Source of the DNA: Proteus penneri
Lineage (GTDB): Bacteria; Pseudomonadota; Gammaproteobacteria; Enterobacterales; Enterobacteriaceae
NCBI RefSeq assembly: GCF_003144535.1
Contig: NZ_PHFJ01000015.1
Coordinates: 53,169 to 117,168, forward strand
Length of the DNA stretch: 64,000 nucleotides
Direction: 5' to 3'
Under the pieces are notes generated by a model, which was given only the letters and a program-made list of their open reading frames with translations, searched no databases and was not told where the DNA came from. Of this stretch, positions 39,620 to 49,177 are shown piece by piece. Each line of letters starts with the position of its first letter. Positions within the stretch are counted from its first letter, which is position 1. The position numbers and the translations under genes were made by a program.

Positions 39620-39683
39620 AATCCTCAAATTGTCTCATTTTTTAGACAAAGTGATATTACAGAAACCACGGGAGAATTACCTT

Positions 39684-40940
39684 ATGACTAAACAAGATAC
39701 AGCAACTCATTATTCGATTGATGATATGAAAGCATTAATCGAGACAATGCAAATTTATAAAAAAGATAACAGTGGCAAGGGGATCACTCGCATTGCCTAT
39801 AGCGAAGAAGATGAAGCCGCACATCTGTATCTTGCTAGTTTAATGAAAGAAGCGGGTCTTGAAGTTTATCGTGATGGTATTGGTACACTTTACGCACGAT
39901 TACCAGGTCAAGATCGCTCATTACCGGCAGTAGGTACAGGATCTCATCTTGATACCGTTCCTCAAGGTGGCGCTTATGATGGAGCTTTAGGTGTTATCGC
40001 AGGATTTTATGCCTTAATGCAATACAAACCACAACAACTTAAACGTGACCTTGAACTAGTTGTTTTCCGCGCAGAAGAATCTAGTCGTTTTGGCTTTTCG
40101 TGTATTGGCAGTAAAGTATTAACAGGAAAAATAGATAAAGCTCGTTGGGAACAAAATAGAGATGATGACGGTAATAACTTCTTTGAAGTGCTAAAATCTT
40201 TAGGTTATCAGCATGATAATTTTGATAATTGCTTAATCACAAAAGATCGTTTTAGTGCCTTTGTTGAGCTTCATATTGAACAAGGTAAACGCCTTGAAAA
40301 TGACAAAAAAACTATTGGTATTGTCAACGGTATTGCAGCACCAACACGTTTTTCAGTTACTGTTAATGGTCATGCGGATCACTCTGGTGCAACGCCAATG
40401 TATCAACGTCAAGATGCTCTAGTAGCAAGCGCTGGGATTATTACCGATATTAACCGTGCAGCATGTACTGAATCCGTTTATGGCACAGTAGGTACAGTGG
40501 GTAAACTCAATGTTATCCCGAACTCCATGAACGTCATTCCAGGGCAAGTAAAATTTTCGGTTGATATTCGAGGTATTGATATAGAAAGTATTCAACGTGT
40601 TGTACAGCGCCTAAATAATAGTGTTGAAAAAGCAGAAAAAGATTTTGGTGTCGCTATTGACGTTCAACCGATTTCTGCTGAATCGCCAGTAAAATTAGAT
40701 GATTCAATTTGCCAAGTTATTGAAAGTTTGTGCCAAAAACACGATATCAGCTATATGACAATGCTAAGTGGCGCAGGTCATGACTCAATGAATATAGCGC
40801 CACTTTATCCAACAGCAATGATCTTTACACCTTCAGTTGCTGGTATTAGTCATCACCCAGATGAATTTACCGAATTTAGTGATATTGCTGTCGCTGCAGA
40901 TTTATTAGCAGAAACATTAGGTACATTAGCAAATCAATAA
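39684..40940 (+). CDS. M20-family Zn-dependent amidohydrolase (allantoate/N-carbamoyl amino acid hydrolase type)
   Basis: The 418-aa cytoplasmic enzyme has the dizinc motifs GTGSHLDTVPQGGAYDGALGVIAG (near 86), RAEESSRFG, VELHIEQGKRLE (near 195) and HADHSGATPMYQRQDA, as in AllC, HyuC and beta-ureidopropionase. Substrate is a carbamoyl or ureido amino acid, not decided by sequence. The ATG at 39684 is chosen because GGGAG lies upstream and homologues start near here; a frame back to 39603 would begin in a terminator-like hairpin. Its 3' end overlaps the convergent XRE gene by 7 bases. Confidence 0.85.
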   Translation: MTKQDTATHYSIDDMKALIETMQIYKKDNSGKGITRIAYSEEDEAAHLYLASLMKEAGLEVYRDGIGTLYARLPGQDRSLPAVGTGSHLDTVPQGGAYDGALGVIAGFYALMQYKPQQLKRDLELVVFRAEESSRFGFSCIGSKVLTGKIDKARWEQNRDDDGNNFFEVLKSLGYQHDNFDNCLITKDRFSAFVELHIEQGKRLENDKKTIGIVNGIAAPTRFSVTVNGHADHSGATPMYQRQDALVASAGIITDINRAACTESVYGTVGTVGKLNVIPNSMNVIPGQVKFSVDIRGIDIESIQRVVQRLNNSVEKAEKDFGVAIDVQPISAESPVKLDDSICQVIESLCQKHDISYMTMLSGAGHDSMNIAPLYPTAMIFTPSVAGISHHPDEFTEFSDIAVAADLLAETLGTLANQ

Positions 40941-41818
40941 TGACTGACTATTTGTTTTAAAAGGTTAATTGCATCACTCCCTTTGGTCGCTTTTAACCAT
41001 AATTTATCAAAAAGAGATTGATATTGAAATATCGCCTCAGTTGAAGAGGTTACAGTGGCAATGCCCGTACTGACATTAGGGAATTCACCTAAGCGGAACG
41101 GGCTAACAGCTAAAGAAAGCGGTACTTTATCTTGATAGAATAATTGGAAAGTTAAAGACGGCATAGTATCTGAAATGATTGCAATATTAAGATAACTATT
41201 TTTTTGTTCTAACTTTTCAATTAAATGAAGAATTTCATTTTTTGCTCGTTCTTTTCTTTCTTGTTGAAGTGTTTTAGTTAAATTAACCGAACCTAACATG
41301 CCAACATAAAGAAATTTCTCAATTTGTTGTTGACTAATAAGGTTATAAATATGAGGTGAATGTAAGGACTGATGTTTCTTACGCTCTTTTAAAATAGACA
41401 AAACTTCTTGTTGTTTCTCAGACAGAAGGTTTAAAGGTGATGCCTCAGTTAGCATTTCAACCAATGTTTTGTCATAACAATCTGAAGTTAATAAGTAAGA
41501 GAAAGGTTCGAAGTGGGTGTAAATATGTGAAGATTGAGTTTCAAGTTGGCGCATTCGTTCAAAAAAGCCATTTGCACTTGAATAATATTCAGTATTAATA
41601 CCCAACAAACTGGTTAACGAGGTATTTAATAATTTAGCAAGATTATCAAGTGTTTCAATTTTAACAATTTCGCCTTTTTCTAACCGATATACAGCAGCAC
41701 GAGAAATACCCAAGCTTTCAGCCACATCTTCAGCTTTTAATGAAGAGGCTATACGGTAAGCACGCAAGCGATATCCAATGGATTGGTAATCTATTTTTTC
41801 TCTAGGTATGTAAGGCAT
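40934..41818 (-). CDS. XRE-family regulator with long C-terminal domain
   Basis: The 294-aa protein has a Cro/CI helix-turn-helix (LKAEDVAESLGISRAAVYRLEKGEIVKIETLDNLAKLL, about residues 24-62) followed by about 210 residues without a recognised domain. The start at 41816-41818 has GGGAG upstream. It converges with the M20 hydrolase gene. Upstream, near-identical sequences ACCAGGGTAAAG (41849-41860) and ACCAGGGTTAAAG (42009-42021) are candidate operator repeats. Targets unknown; nearby zap genes or the hydrolase are possible. Confidence 0.85.
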   Translation of the reverse strand: MPYIPREKIDYQSIGYRLRAYRIASSLKAEDVAESLGISRAAVYRLEKGEIVKIETLDNLAKLLNTSLTSLLGINTEYYSSANGFFERMRQLETQSSHIYTHFEPFSYLLTSDCYDKTLVEMLTEASPLNLLSEKQQEVLSILKERKKHQSLHSPHIYNLISQQQIEKFLYVGMLGSVNLTKTLQQERKERAKNEILHLIEKLEQKNSYLNIAIISDTMPSLTFQLFYQDKVPLSLAVSPFRLGEFPNVSTGIATVTSSTEAIFQYQSLFDKLWLKATKGSDAINLLKQIVSHY

Positions 41819-42342
41819 ATTTATAATTGGCTCCCAAATGCACAAAGTACCAGGGTAAAGTAACGGCACAATAATAAGGCGTCAGTTCAGATAGTTTAAA
41901 TTAAACCAAAAATAAAAAGAATCACCTTCCTCACAATGAAGTAAATAAAAGTAGTTTGCAGCAAAAAGTTAGTCTATATCAATAAACCTGCTTTTAGCAG
42001 GTAACCTCACCAGGGTTAAAGCAGTAAAAATTAACAATAAAAAAACAAAAAGTGCTGTTAATGGATATAACAGCACTTTTTTATTATTCACTATTATCCA
42101 TTGACTAACATTTATTAATCCATAAAATCAATGAAACCATATAAATTACTCATTAAATAAGCCTGTGATGTAAATACATAAATAGAGAATTACATAATGA
42201 TAAATTTTATCACCTTTCATTGAAACACCAATTCACAAGATTAATTAGCTTCAAAATAATTTTAAATATTTCTTTTTTTGAAAGGTATTTAGCAGGTTAT
42301 TGATAAACTACCCGCCGTTCAAATAATAAAGGAGTATTAATT
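41819..42342. other. Divergent XRE/zapE intergenic region with orphan terminator
   Basis: The 524-base region holds two direct ACCAGGGT(T)AAAG repeats (41849 and 42009) and a strong terminator at 42048-42085. The remaining 42086-42342 is AT-rich, presumably with the zapE promoter. No coding sequence is visible. Confidence 0.5.
42048..42085 (+). terminator. Strong bidirectional terminator without an obvious gene
   Basis: A 13-bp stem AAAAGTGCTGTTA / TAACAGCACTTTT (42048-42060 and 42068-42080) is followed by T-rich sequence on both strands. No annotated gene reads into it from either side within 200 bases. Confidence 0.75.
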
Positions 42343-44139
42343 ATGAATAAGTATTTAAAATATACATCACCTCAATTTAATTATATTTACAATATAATGA
42401 AAACCAATAAATATACTGGTAAATGGGAAAATTATAATATTGAAAAGGGTTATACTGAAATAACCTATAGCTTTCCTAACTGGTCTGCATTAAGAGGTAA
42501 CAAATATACAACAATTACAACATTTACAGAAAAAGGAAAAGATTTAGTTAGAGAAAAACTCCAGCAATGGGAAGAAGTTGCGAATATTAAATTTATTGAA
42601 GTAAGTAGAGAACAAGATACAGATATTAAATTTGGTCTGTATAATAATATTAATGAGCTCGCAAATTATAAAAGCTATTCAACGAACGGATTTGCCTATT
42701 CTCCATACAATATGTACTATAATTATAAAAAAAAGAATAAAATAGAGAAAGCTGAAGATTATAGTAGTAATGGGCAAATTTGGATAAACATGTCTAAAAT
42801 GGATGATATTGAATATATTCGTAAATCAGAAATAACTCCAGAGCAACAAATAAGAGTAAATCAATTTAAATCTACAGCAAATATTATTTATCATGTGGTT
42901 GAAGAAATTGATGACTATTATTTAATCATGAAAAACAGTAATGCTTGGTCTCATATTAATAATACAAAAAATATATTTGAAGATAAACTCGATTTTCAGC
43001 GAACAATTAATCATGAAATAGGCCATGCTCTTGGTCTACATCATACATTCAAGCGTAAAGAATCAATTAATTGTGAAGAAAACAGCCACAAATATTCAGT
43101 AATGGCATATAGCGTACCTAAATATGAACATGCCGATTTTAAAGGTATGGATCCTTTAACACCACAGTTAATGGATATTTGCGCTATTCAAGAAACATAT
43201 GGACAGAATAAAGCTACACGCATTGGTAATACCATTTATGGTTTTAATTCTAATACAAAAAAAGACTATTATTCATTAAAAACATCTGAAGATAAAATTG
43301 TTGCATGTATTTGGGATACTGGTGGAATAGATACATTAGATTTTTCAAAATATACCGTTGACCAAAAAATAGATCTGAATGAAGGGAGCTTTTCTGATGT
43401 AGGAGGACTACGTGCAAATATTTCTATTGCCTATGATGCTGTTATTGAAAACGCAATAGGCGGTAGTCAAACAGATATTATATCTGGAAATGATGCTAAT
43501 AACCGCCTCTTTGGTAAACTCGGTGAGGACACTTTATATGGTAAAGGAGGCAATGATATTTTATATGGTGGACAAGGAAATGATCATCTTTATGGAGAAA
43601 AAGGTAATGATTACTTATATGGAGAGCAAGATAATGATGTTCTAGTGGATTCTGATGGCAACGATCACCTATATGGTGGACAAGGAGATGATTATCTTTG
43701 GGATTCTGAGGGAGATAATATTCTTGATGGCGGGTTGGGTGATGACGTTTTATTTGGTGGTGACGGTGATGACGAACTTAATGGCGGTGAAGGCAATGAT
43801 CATTTAGATCCTGGAATGGGTAATAACACATTAAAAGGTGGTACAGGTTATGATACTTTTAGTTTTAATACTCAAGATAATGATTCCTCAAATATAATTA
43901 CTGATTTTGAATCAGGTATTGATAAATTATTTTTTTATAAAAAAACAGATGATCGTAGTTTTATAGAAAAAATTAATATTGTTAACTCTAATCATCTAAA
44001 TAACAATGAAGGTAAACTTTATTATGACAATAATAATAACATTACAAATTTAAAAATAAATACAACAGAAACATTAACACCTAAATATTTAAATATTTAC
44101 CTCATAGGAAAATACGAATATGAAGATTTATTCTGTTAA
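42343..44139 (+). CDS. Serralysin-family metalloprotease ZapE-like
   Basis: Secreted zinc protease of the M10B/serralysin family. The 598-aa protein has a catalytic HEIGHALGLHH (near residue 225), a Met-turn region KYSVMAYSV, then the M10 C-terminal beta-roll with about fourteen glycine-rich nonapeptides (residues about 375-510). It is longer than ZapA because of the expanded repeats. It has no Sec signal. The C-terminus is EDLFC rather than the DFIV-type end of ZapA. It lies directly upstream of zapA and probably corresponds to zapE of Proteus; the symbol is withheld because several paralogues exist in the genus. AAAGGAG precedes the ATG. Confidence 0.85.
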   Translation: MNKYLKYTSPQFNYIYNIMKTNKYTGKWENYNIEKGYTEITYSFPNWSALRGNKYTTITTFTEKGKDLVREKLQQWEEVANIKFIEVSREQDTDIKFGLYNNINELANYKSYSTNGFAYSPYNMYYNYKKKNKIEKAEDYSSNGQIWINMSKMDDIEYIRKSEITPEQQIRVNQFKSTANIIYHVVEEIDDYYLIMKNSNAWSHINNTKNIFEDKLDFQRTINHEIGHALGLHHTFKRKESINCEENSHKYSVMAYSVPKYEHADFKGMDPLTPQLMDICAIQETYGQNKATRIGNTIYGFNSNTKKDYYSLKTSEDKIVACIWDTGGIDTLDFSKYTVDQKIDLNEGSFSDVGGLRANISIAYDAVIENAIGGSQTDIISGNDANNRLFGKLGEDTLYGKGGNDILYGGQGNDHLYGEKGNDYLYGEQDNDVLVDSDGNDHLYGGQGDDYLWDSEGDNILDGGLGDDVLFGGDGDDELNGGEGNDHLDPGMGNNTLKGGTGYDTFSFNTQDNDSSNIITDFESGIDKLFFYKKTDDRSFIEKINIVNSNHLNNNEGKLYYDNNNNITNLKINTTETLTPKYLNIYLIGKYEYEDLFC

Positions 44140-44508
44140 TTAACCATTTCTATTATTTACTATATTACTTGATGAGTAATTATCAATTAATATAGTAAAT
44201 TACTTCAGTTATAAATAAATACTTTATAAAATATAGGATATTCTATAAAGGTATAAAATTTTCTTATCCAAAATAATAATAACAATAAAAAAAATCGCTG
44301 TAGAAAATATAACTTTGGATTTATTTACATCATTAAATTATTCTGACTTAAAACACACCTCACTTCACAATTATTTAAAAACATATTTTCCCCCTCTAGA
44401 TTAATATCAATAAGTGGCTATCTTTATTATCGCTGGCATTCACCAGATAATAAAACTATTTTCAATATGAAAATAAACTTAACCTAAACTTGATATCCGG
44501 AGGATATT
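44140..44508. other. zapE-zapA intergenic region
   Basis: These 369 AT-rich bases lie between the two protease genes. I see no coding sequence or strong terminator; a zapA promoter is likely here, as GGAGG directly precedes the zapA start. Confidence 0.45.
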
Positions 44509-45933
44509 ATGGGTTCTTCTTTATTAAAAAAAGCAGTAGGATTATCTAATGTTTCCGATTTATTAGATAAAAGTGGAATTTTTTATAATTTCTCAGCTAA
44601 GACTCTTCCTTCTTTTGATTATGATACTGCAGGAAAGCATATTGCACGCGAAAATTCCACATGGAATGGGAAGCATATTATTGGGCAAGCAGCAGAAGTG
44701 ACATATTCATTTCCAACTTGGGCTGGTAAAAAATTTAATGATTTTGGTGATAAAAATCCCTATGGGTTTAATTCAACACAAAAAGATCATGCAAGACAAT
44801 CTTTAGATGCATGGTCTGATATTGCAAATATCAAATTTACAGAAGTAGCACCAGGCACAAAATCAGATATTACTTTTGGAAATATTACTGATCCGTATGG
44901 TCAATTCCAAGCTTATGCAACTTTACCAAATACCTATAGTTATGGCCGTGATCTTTCAGGCCAAGCTTGGTTTAGTGACTATTATTATGCAGGTAACACA
45001 ACACCTGAATTAGGTAATTATGGTCGTTTAACTATTATCCATGAAATTGGTCATACACTTGGTTTAATGCATCCTGGTGATTATAACGCAGGCCAAAATG
45101 TACCTGGCTATTTAAAATCTGATTACGCTGAAGATAGTCGCCAATATACAGTGATGAGCTATTGGGATGAATATGAAACGGGCGCACATTTCCAAGGTGC
45201 TTATGCGGGTGCTCCTCTACTTCATGATATTTCAGCAATGCAATACCTTTATGGCGCAAATACAACGACCAGAACAGGTGATGATGTTTACGGTTTCAAC
45301 TCAAATACAGGTATTGATTATTACACTGCAACAAGCAGTAATGATAAATTAATATTCTCAGTTTGGGATAGCAGTGGTAACGATACTTTCGACTTCTCAG
45401 GATTTTATCAAGATCAAATTATTGATTTACGTGAGGGTCATTTCTCTGATGTTGGCGGCCTACAGAAAAACGTTTCGATTGCACAAGGTGTTACAATAGA
45501 AAATGCAATCGGTGGCTCTGGTAATGATATTATCTATGGAAATGATGCTGATAATATTCTCATCGGTGGCGGTGGTAACGACATACTGTATGGTGGCGGT
45601 GGTCAAGATATATTATGGGGCGATACAGGTAGCAATACCTTTGTTTATAAAGAGATCTCCGACTCTCTTGCCTCTGCTGCTGACAAGATAATGGACTTCA
45701 AATCGGGTATTGATAAGATTGATTTATCAGAATTAATCGAAAATACCTTTAGCCATAAATTCCTTAATTTTGTTGACAATTTTACAGGTCGCTCGGGTGA
45801 AGCAACCGTTAAATATGATCAATCAACAAACTCAAGCGAACTCGCTATTAACGCTTATGGTTATGGATATAGCCCTGATTTCAAAATTGACATTGTAGGA
45901 TTTGTTAATTACGAAACTGACTTTATTGTTTAA
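44509..45933 (+). CDS. zapA: ZapA, IgA-degrading serralysin metalloprotease
   Basis: ZapA (mirabilysin) is a secreted Zn protease of Proteus that cleaves IgA, complement and antimicrobial peptides. The 474-aa protein has a short propeptide, HEIGHTLGLMHPGDYN (near residue 178), Met-turn VMSYWDE, and about five RTX repeats (GGSGNDIIY onward). It ends in DFIV, the classical serralysin type I secretion signal. CCGGAGG precedes the ATG. A hairpin terminator follows before zapB. Confidence 0.93.
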   Translation: MGSSLLKKAVGLSNVSDLLDKSGIFYNFSAKTLPSFDYDTAGKHIARENSTWNGKHIIGQAAEVTYSFPTWAGKKFNDFGDKNPYGFNSTQKDHARQSLDAWSDIANIKFTEVAPGTKSDITFGNITDPYGQFQAYATLPNTYSYGRDLSGQAWFSDYYYAGNTTPELGNYGRLTIIHEIGHTLGLMHPGDYNAGQNVPGYLKSDYAEDSRQYTVMSYWDEYETGAHFQGAYAGAPLLHDISAMQYLYGANTTTRTGDDVYGFNSNTGIDYYTATSSNDKLIFSVWDSSGNDTFDFSGFYQDQIIDLREGHFSDVGGLQKNVSIAQGVTIENAIGGSGNDIIYGNDADNILIGGGGNDILYGGGGQDILWGDTGSNTFVYKEISDSLASAADKIMDFKSGIDKIDLSELIENTFSHKFLNFVDNFTGRSGEATVKYDQSTNSSELAINAYGYGYSPDFKIDIVGFVNYETDFIV

Positions 45934-45944
45934 TTTATCATCGA

Positions 45945-45977
45945 GTAGGAGAAAGACATTTCTCCTACCATTCTTTT
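45945..45977 (+). terminator. Terminator/attenuator between zapA and zapB
   Basis: GTAGGAGAAA (45945-45954) pairs perfectly with TTTCTCCTAC (45959-45968), followed by CATTCTTTT. It would make protease expression exceed that of the exporter, as in hlyA/hlyB. Confidence 0.8.
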
Positions 45978-46100
45978 AACTATAAGGAGTTATTTTTATA
46001 TTATCTTATTAAAAAAAAGATAGAGTTATCACTCCGTGTTGATAGAAGAAATGCAGTAAATAACAATAAAACAGATAGGAATAAAATCAGGAATAACATT

Positions 46101-47834
46101 ATGTCAGTAAGCGAAAACTATAATGAAATAACCAATATTATAAAAGAGAGAAAGAAAGTATTTTTTTCCATTGGAATATTTACAGCCTTAATAAATATTT
46201 TAATGTTAGTTCCTTCCATTTATATGTTACAAGTTTACGATCGAGTATTACCTTCAGGTAATGAAATGACTTTATTAATGCTGACACTTATTATGTTAGC
46301 ATTATTTATTTTTATGGGAGGATTAGAATACTTAAGAAGTATTATTGTCATTAGAATGAGTAATAAACTTGATTTATCCTTAAACTCAAGAATTTATACT
46401 GCTGCATATCAAGCAAAATTAAACAAAACCCCCGGAATTAATTCTTCTTTAGCATTTAATGACTTAGTGACTATTAGGCAATTTATTACAAGTCACGCCA
46501 TTTTTACTTTTTTTGATTTACCATGGTTCCCTATTTATCTTCTTGTTATTGCATTATTTAATCCATGGTTAGGATTATTTGCATTATGTGGTGCAGTCAT
46601 TTTATTTTCTTTGGCAATTCTAAATGAATATTTATCTCGATCATCATTAAAAAAAGCCAATGAGTTTGCTAATCAAGCACAAGTAATACAAGGTCATCAT
46701 TTTGAACATCCACAGCCTATTGAAGCAATGGGAATGTTGGGTTATTTACGTAATCAATGGCAAATTACTCACTTTAAATATCTACAGGCACAAACTCATG
46801 CAAGTGATAGTGCAGCTGGTGTTAATGCAATAACAAAAGTGACTCGAATGGCACTGCAATCTTTAATGCTAGGATTTGGTGGATGGCTAGCAATAGATAA
46901 TACAATTAGCCCAGGAATGATGATCGCTGGATCAATACTACTAGGTCGTGCTTTAGCGCCAATCGAACAAGTTATTGGTGTATGGAAAAACTGGGATAGT
47001 AGTAAAGAAGCATACAAAAGGCTAACCACACTATTAAAAACGTATCCGGAAGAAAATAAAAAAATGGCGCTACCTGCTCCTAAAGGCGAATTAACAGTAA
47101 ATATTAAACAAGCTCAATACCCTCAAACAGAACGCACGCTATTAAATAATATTCATTTTTCACTAAGTCCCAGTGATGTACTTGGCATTATTGGCCCTAG
47201 TGCTTCAGGAAAATCCTCTTTAGCTAAATTTATTGTTGGAATATGGGAAGTTAAAACTGGAGACATACGTCTTGATAATGCAGATATATATCAATGGAAT
47301 AAAAGTGAAGTTGGACAATATATTGGATACCTTCCTCAAGAAATCGCCCTTTTTCCCGGTACAATTGCCGAAAATATTGCCCGATTTTCTGAAATAGATC
47401 CTCAGAAAGTCACTCAAGCTGCAATGATGGCAAATGTTCATGAAATGATTTTACGTTTTCCTGATGGCTATGAAACCGTTATTGGCGCTCATGGCGAAGG
47501 ATTGTCAGGAGGACAACAACAACGTATTGCATTAGCTCGAGCATTGTATGGTGATCCTGCTCTAGTCGTTTTAGATGAACCCAATTCTAATTTAGATGAT
47601 TTAGGCATTAAAGCTTTAATACAAGCAATTCAAATACTTAAAAAAAATAAAAAAACCGTTATATTAATTACTCATCAAAAACAATTGCTCTCAGTAACCA
47701 ATAAACTCTTAGTTCTGTTCGATGGTCACACCAAATTATTTGGCTCTACAACAGCAGTTATTGCAGAGTTAAATAAATCATCAGTAATCAAAAGTACGCC
47801 GACAACCACACCTATTACACAAAGCAATATTTAA
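46101..47834 (+). CDS. zapB: ZapB, type I secretion ATPase for the Zap proteases
   Basis: The 577-aa PrtD-type ABC exporter has six membrane segments (about 20-300) and an ATPase domain with Walker A GPSASGKSS (near 363), signature GEGLSGGQQQRIALARAL and Walker B LVVLDEPNSNLD. Unlike HlyB it has no N-terminal C39-like domain, typical of protease exporters. It is followed by zapC 16 bases later. Confidence 0.93.
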   Translation: MSVSENYNEITNIIKERKKVFFSIGIFTALINILMLVPSIYMLQVYDRVLPSGNEMTLLMLTLIMLALFIFMGGLEYLRSIIVIRMSNKLDLSLNSRIYTAAYQAKLNKTPGINSSLAFNDLVTIRQFITSHAIFTFFDLPWFPIYLLVIALFNPWLGLFALCGAVILFSLAILNEYLSRSSLKKANEFANQAQVIQGHHFEHPQPIEAMGMLGYLRNQWQITHFKYLQAQTHASDSAAGVNAITKVTRMALQSLMLGFGGWLAIDNTISPGMMIAGSILLGRALAPIEQVIGVWKNWDSSKEAYKRLTTLLKTYPEENKKMALPAPKGELTVNIKQAQYPQTERTLLNNIHFSLSPSDVLGIIGPSASGKSSLAKFIVGIWEVKTGDIRLDNADIYQWNKSEVGQYIGYLPQEIALFPGTIAENIARFSEIDPQKVTQAAMMANVHEMILRFPDGYETVIGAHGEGLSGGQQQRIALARALYGDPALVVLDEPNSNLDDLGIKALIQAIQILKKNKKTVILITHQKQLLSVTNKLLVLFDGHTKLFGSTTAVIAELNKSSVIKSTPTTTPITQSNI

Positions 47835-47850
47835 TATTGAGAAGATTATT

Positions 47851-49175
47851 ATGATCACAAAAAAAATGAAATCGATATTGTTCATGGTATTTCAGATGAT
47901 CCTAGAAAATTCTTAATAATAGGATGGTCAGTTATTCTTTTAGGTCTTGCTATTTTTATTTTTTGGGCTGCCTTTGCACCTTTAGATAAAGGCGTATCTA
48001 CGAAAGGTAATGTTTCAATTTCAGGTAATAAAAAGAGTGTTCAAGCTTCAGTAGAAGGTATTATTACTGACATTTTAGTGAAGAATGGCGATAGCGTAAT
48101 TGAAGGGCAAACTCTTATTCAATTAAGCCCTATTCAATCAAAAGCCTTAGTAAAATCCTTATCAGAACAATATGATAATTTACTTGTTACTCAACAACGC
48201 TTATATGCTCAATTAAATGAAAAAACAGAATTTATCTTAGATCCTAATGAAAAATATTATTCTCATTCAGAGAATTTAAATAAATTATCCCAGCTACAAA
48301 ATAAATTACTTAATGAAAAGTATATTGAATTGCATAGTGAAATAAATGGCTATAATGCAATTATTGATGGTATTTCTAATCGTTTAATTCATTTAAAAAA
48401 ATCTACGATAAATAAACAGCATCAAATCAATAGTTTAAAAAATCAAATCAAAGATTTATACATACTTGCTAATGAAGGCTATATTCCTCGTCATCGTTAT
48501 CAAGAAATTGAGCGAGAACTCGCTGAAAATAATAACCATCTTAATGATACATATGGGCAAATAAGTACATTAGAAAAACAAAAATTGGAATATCAGCAAA
48601 AAATATCGCAGCGTAATGCTAATTTTTACCAATCAGCTCGTACTGAACTTAACCAAGTTCAGTTACAAATAAGTGAAACAGAAAAACAACTTATCATTGA
48701 AATAGATAAACTAAAAAAGATGCAAATTACTGCGCCTATTTCGGGAATAGTAATGGATTTATCTGTTTTTACTCAAGGTGGTGTTGTAAGAACAGGTCAA
48801 ACATTAATGGATATCGTTCCTCAAGATCATCAATTAATTATTGAGGCACGCTTAGCCCCTCACCTTATTGATAAAGTTACTCTTGGTCTTCCTGTTGATT
48901 TAATGTTTAGTGCATTCAATCAAAATACAACACCTAAAATTCCTGGAGAGGTAACATTAATTTCAGCAGATAGACTGATTGATGAAAGAACAACAGAACC
49001 TTATTACCAAGTATTTATTAATGTTAAAGATAATGACCTCCTTACAGACGATAAAAATAAATTAAAGGCAGGAATGCCAGTTGATGTATTCATTAACACA
49101 GGCGATCGCTCATTACTAAATTATCTCTTCAAGCCTGTTTTAGATAGGATCCACACTTCATTGACGGAAGAATAA
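47851..49175 (+). pseudogene. zapC: ZapC, membrane fusion protein, frameshifted at an A8 run in codons 3-5
   Basis: HlyD/PrtE-type adaptor. From the ATG at 47851 the frame closes after 21 codons. One extra A in the A8 run (47859-47866) would give MITKKNEIDIVHGISDDPRK, then a membrane segment (FLIIGWSVILLGLAIFIFWAAF), coiled coil, ITAPISGIVMDLSVFTQGGVVRTGQTLMDIVP and the usual C-terminus, 441 aa in total. No ATG, GTG or TTG serves the correct frame before GTG 48078, which would delete the membrane anchor. Possible explanations: phase variation, transcriptional slippage on poly-A restoring the frame, or assembly error. It lies 2 bases before zapD. Confidence 0.85.
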
Positions 49176-49177
49176 TA

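Noticed and set aside
43480..43860. 27-base periodic repeats in the zapE-like gene, considered as CRISPR-like array
   Set aside because: Units are coding, diverged and contiguous without spacers; they encode calcium-binding RTX motifs.
45035..45691. Several short frames on both strands inside zapA
   Set aside because: They overlap the clear, conserved zapA frame, lack start signals and show no family resemblance.
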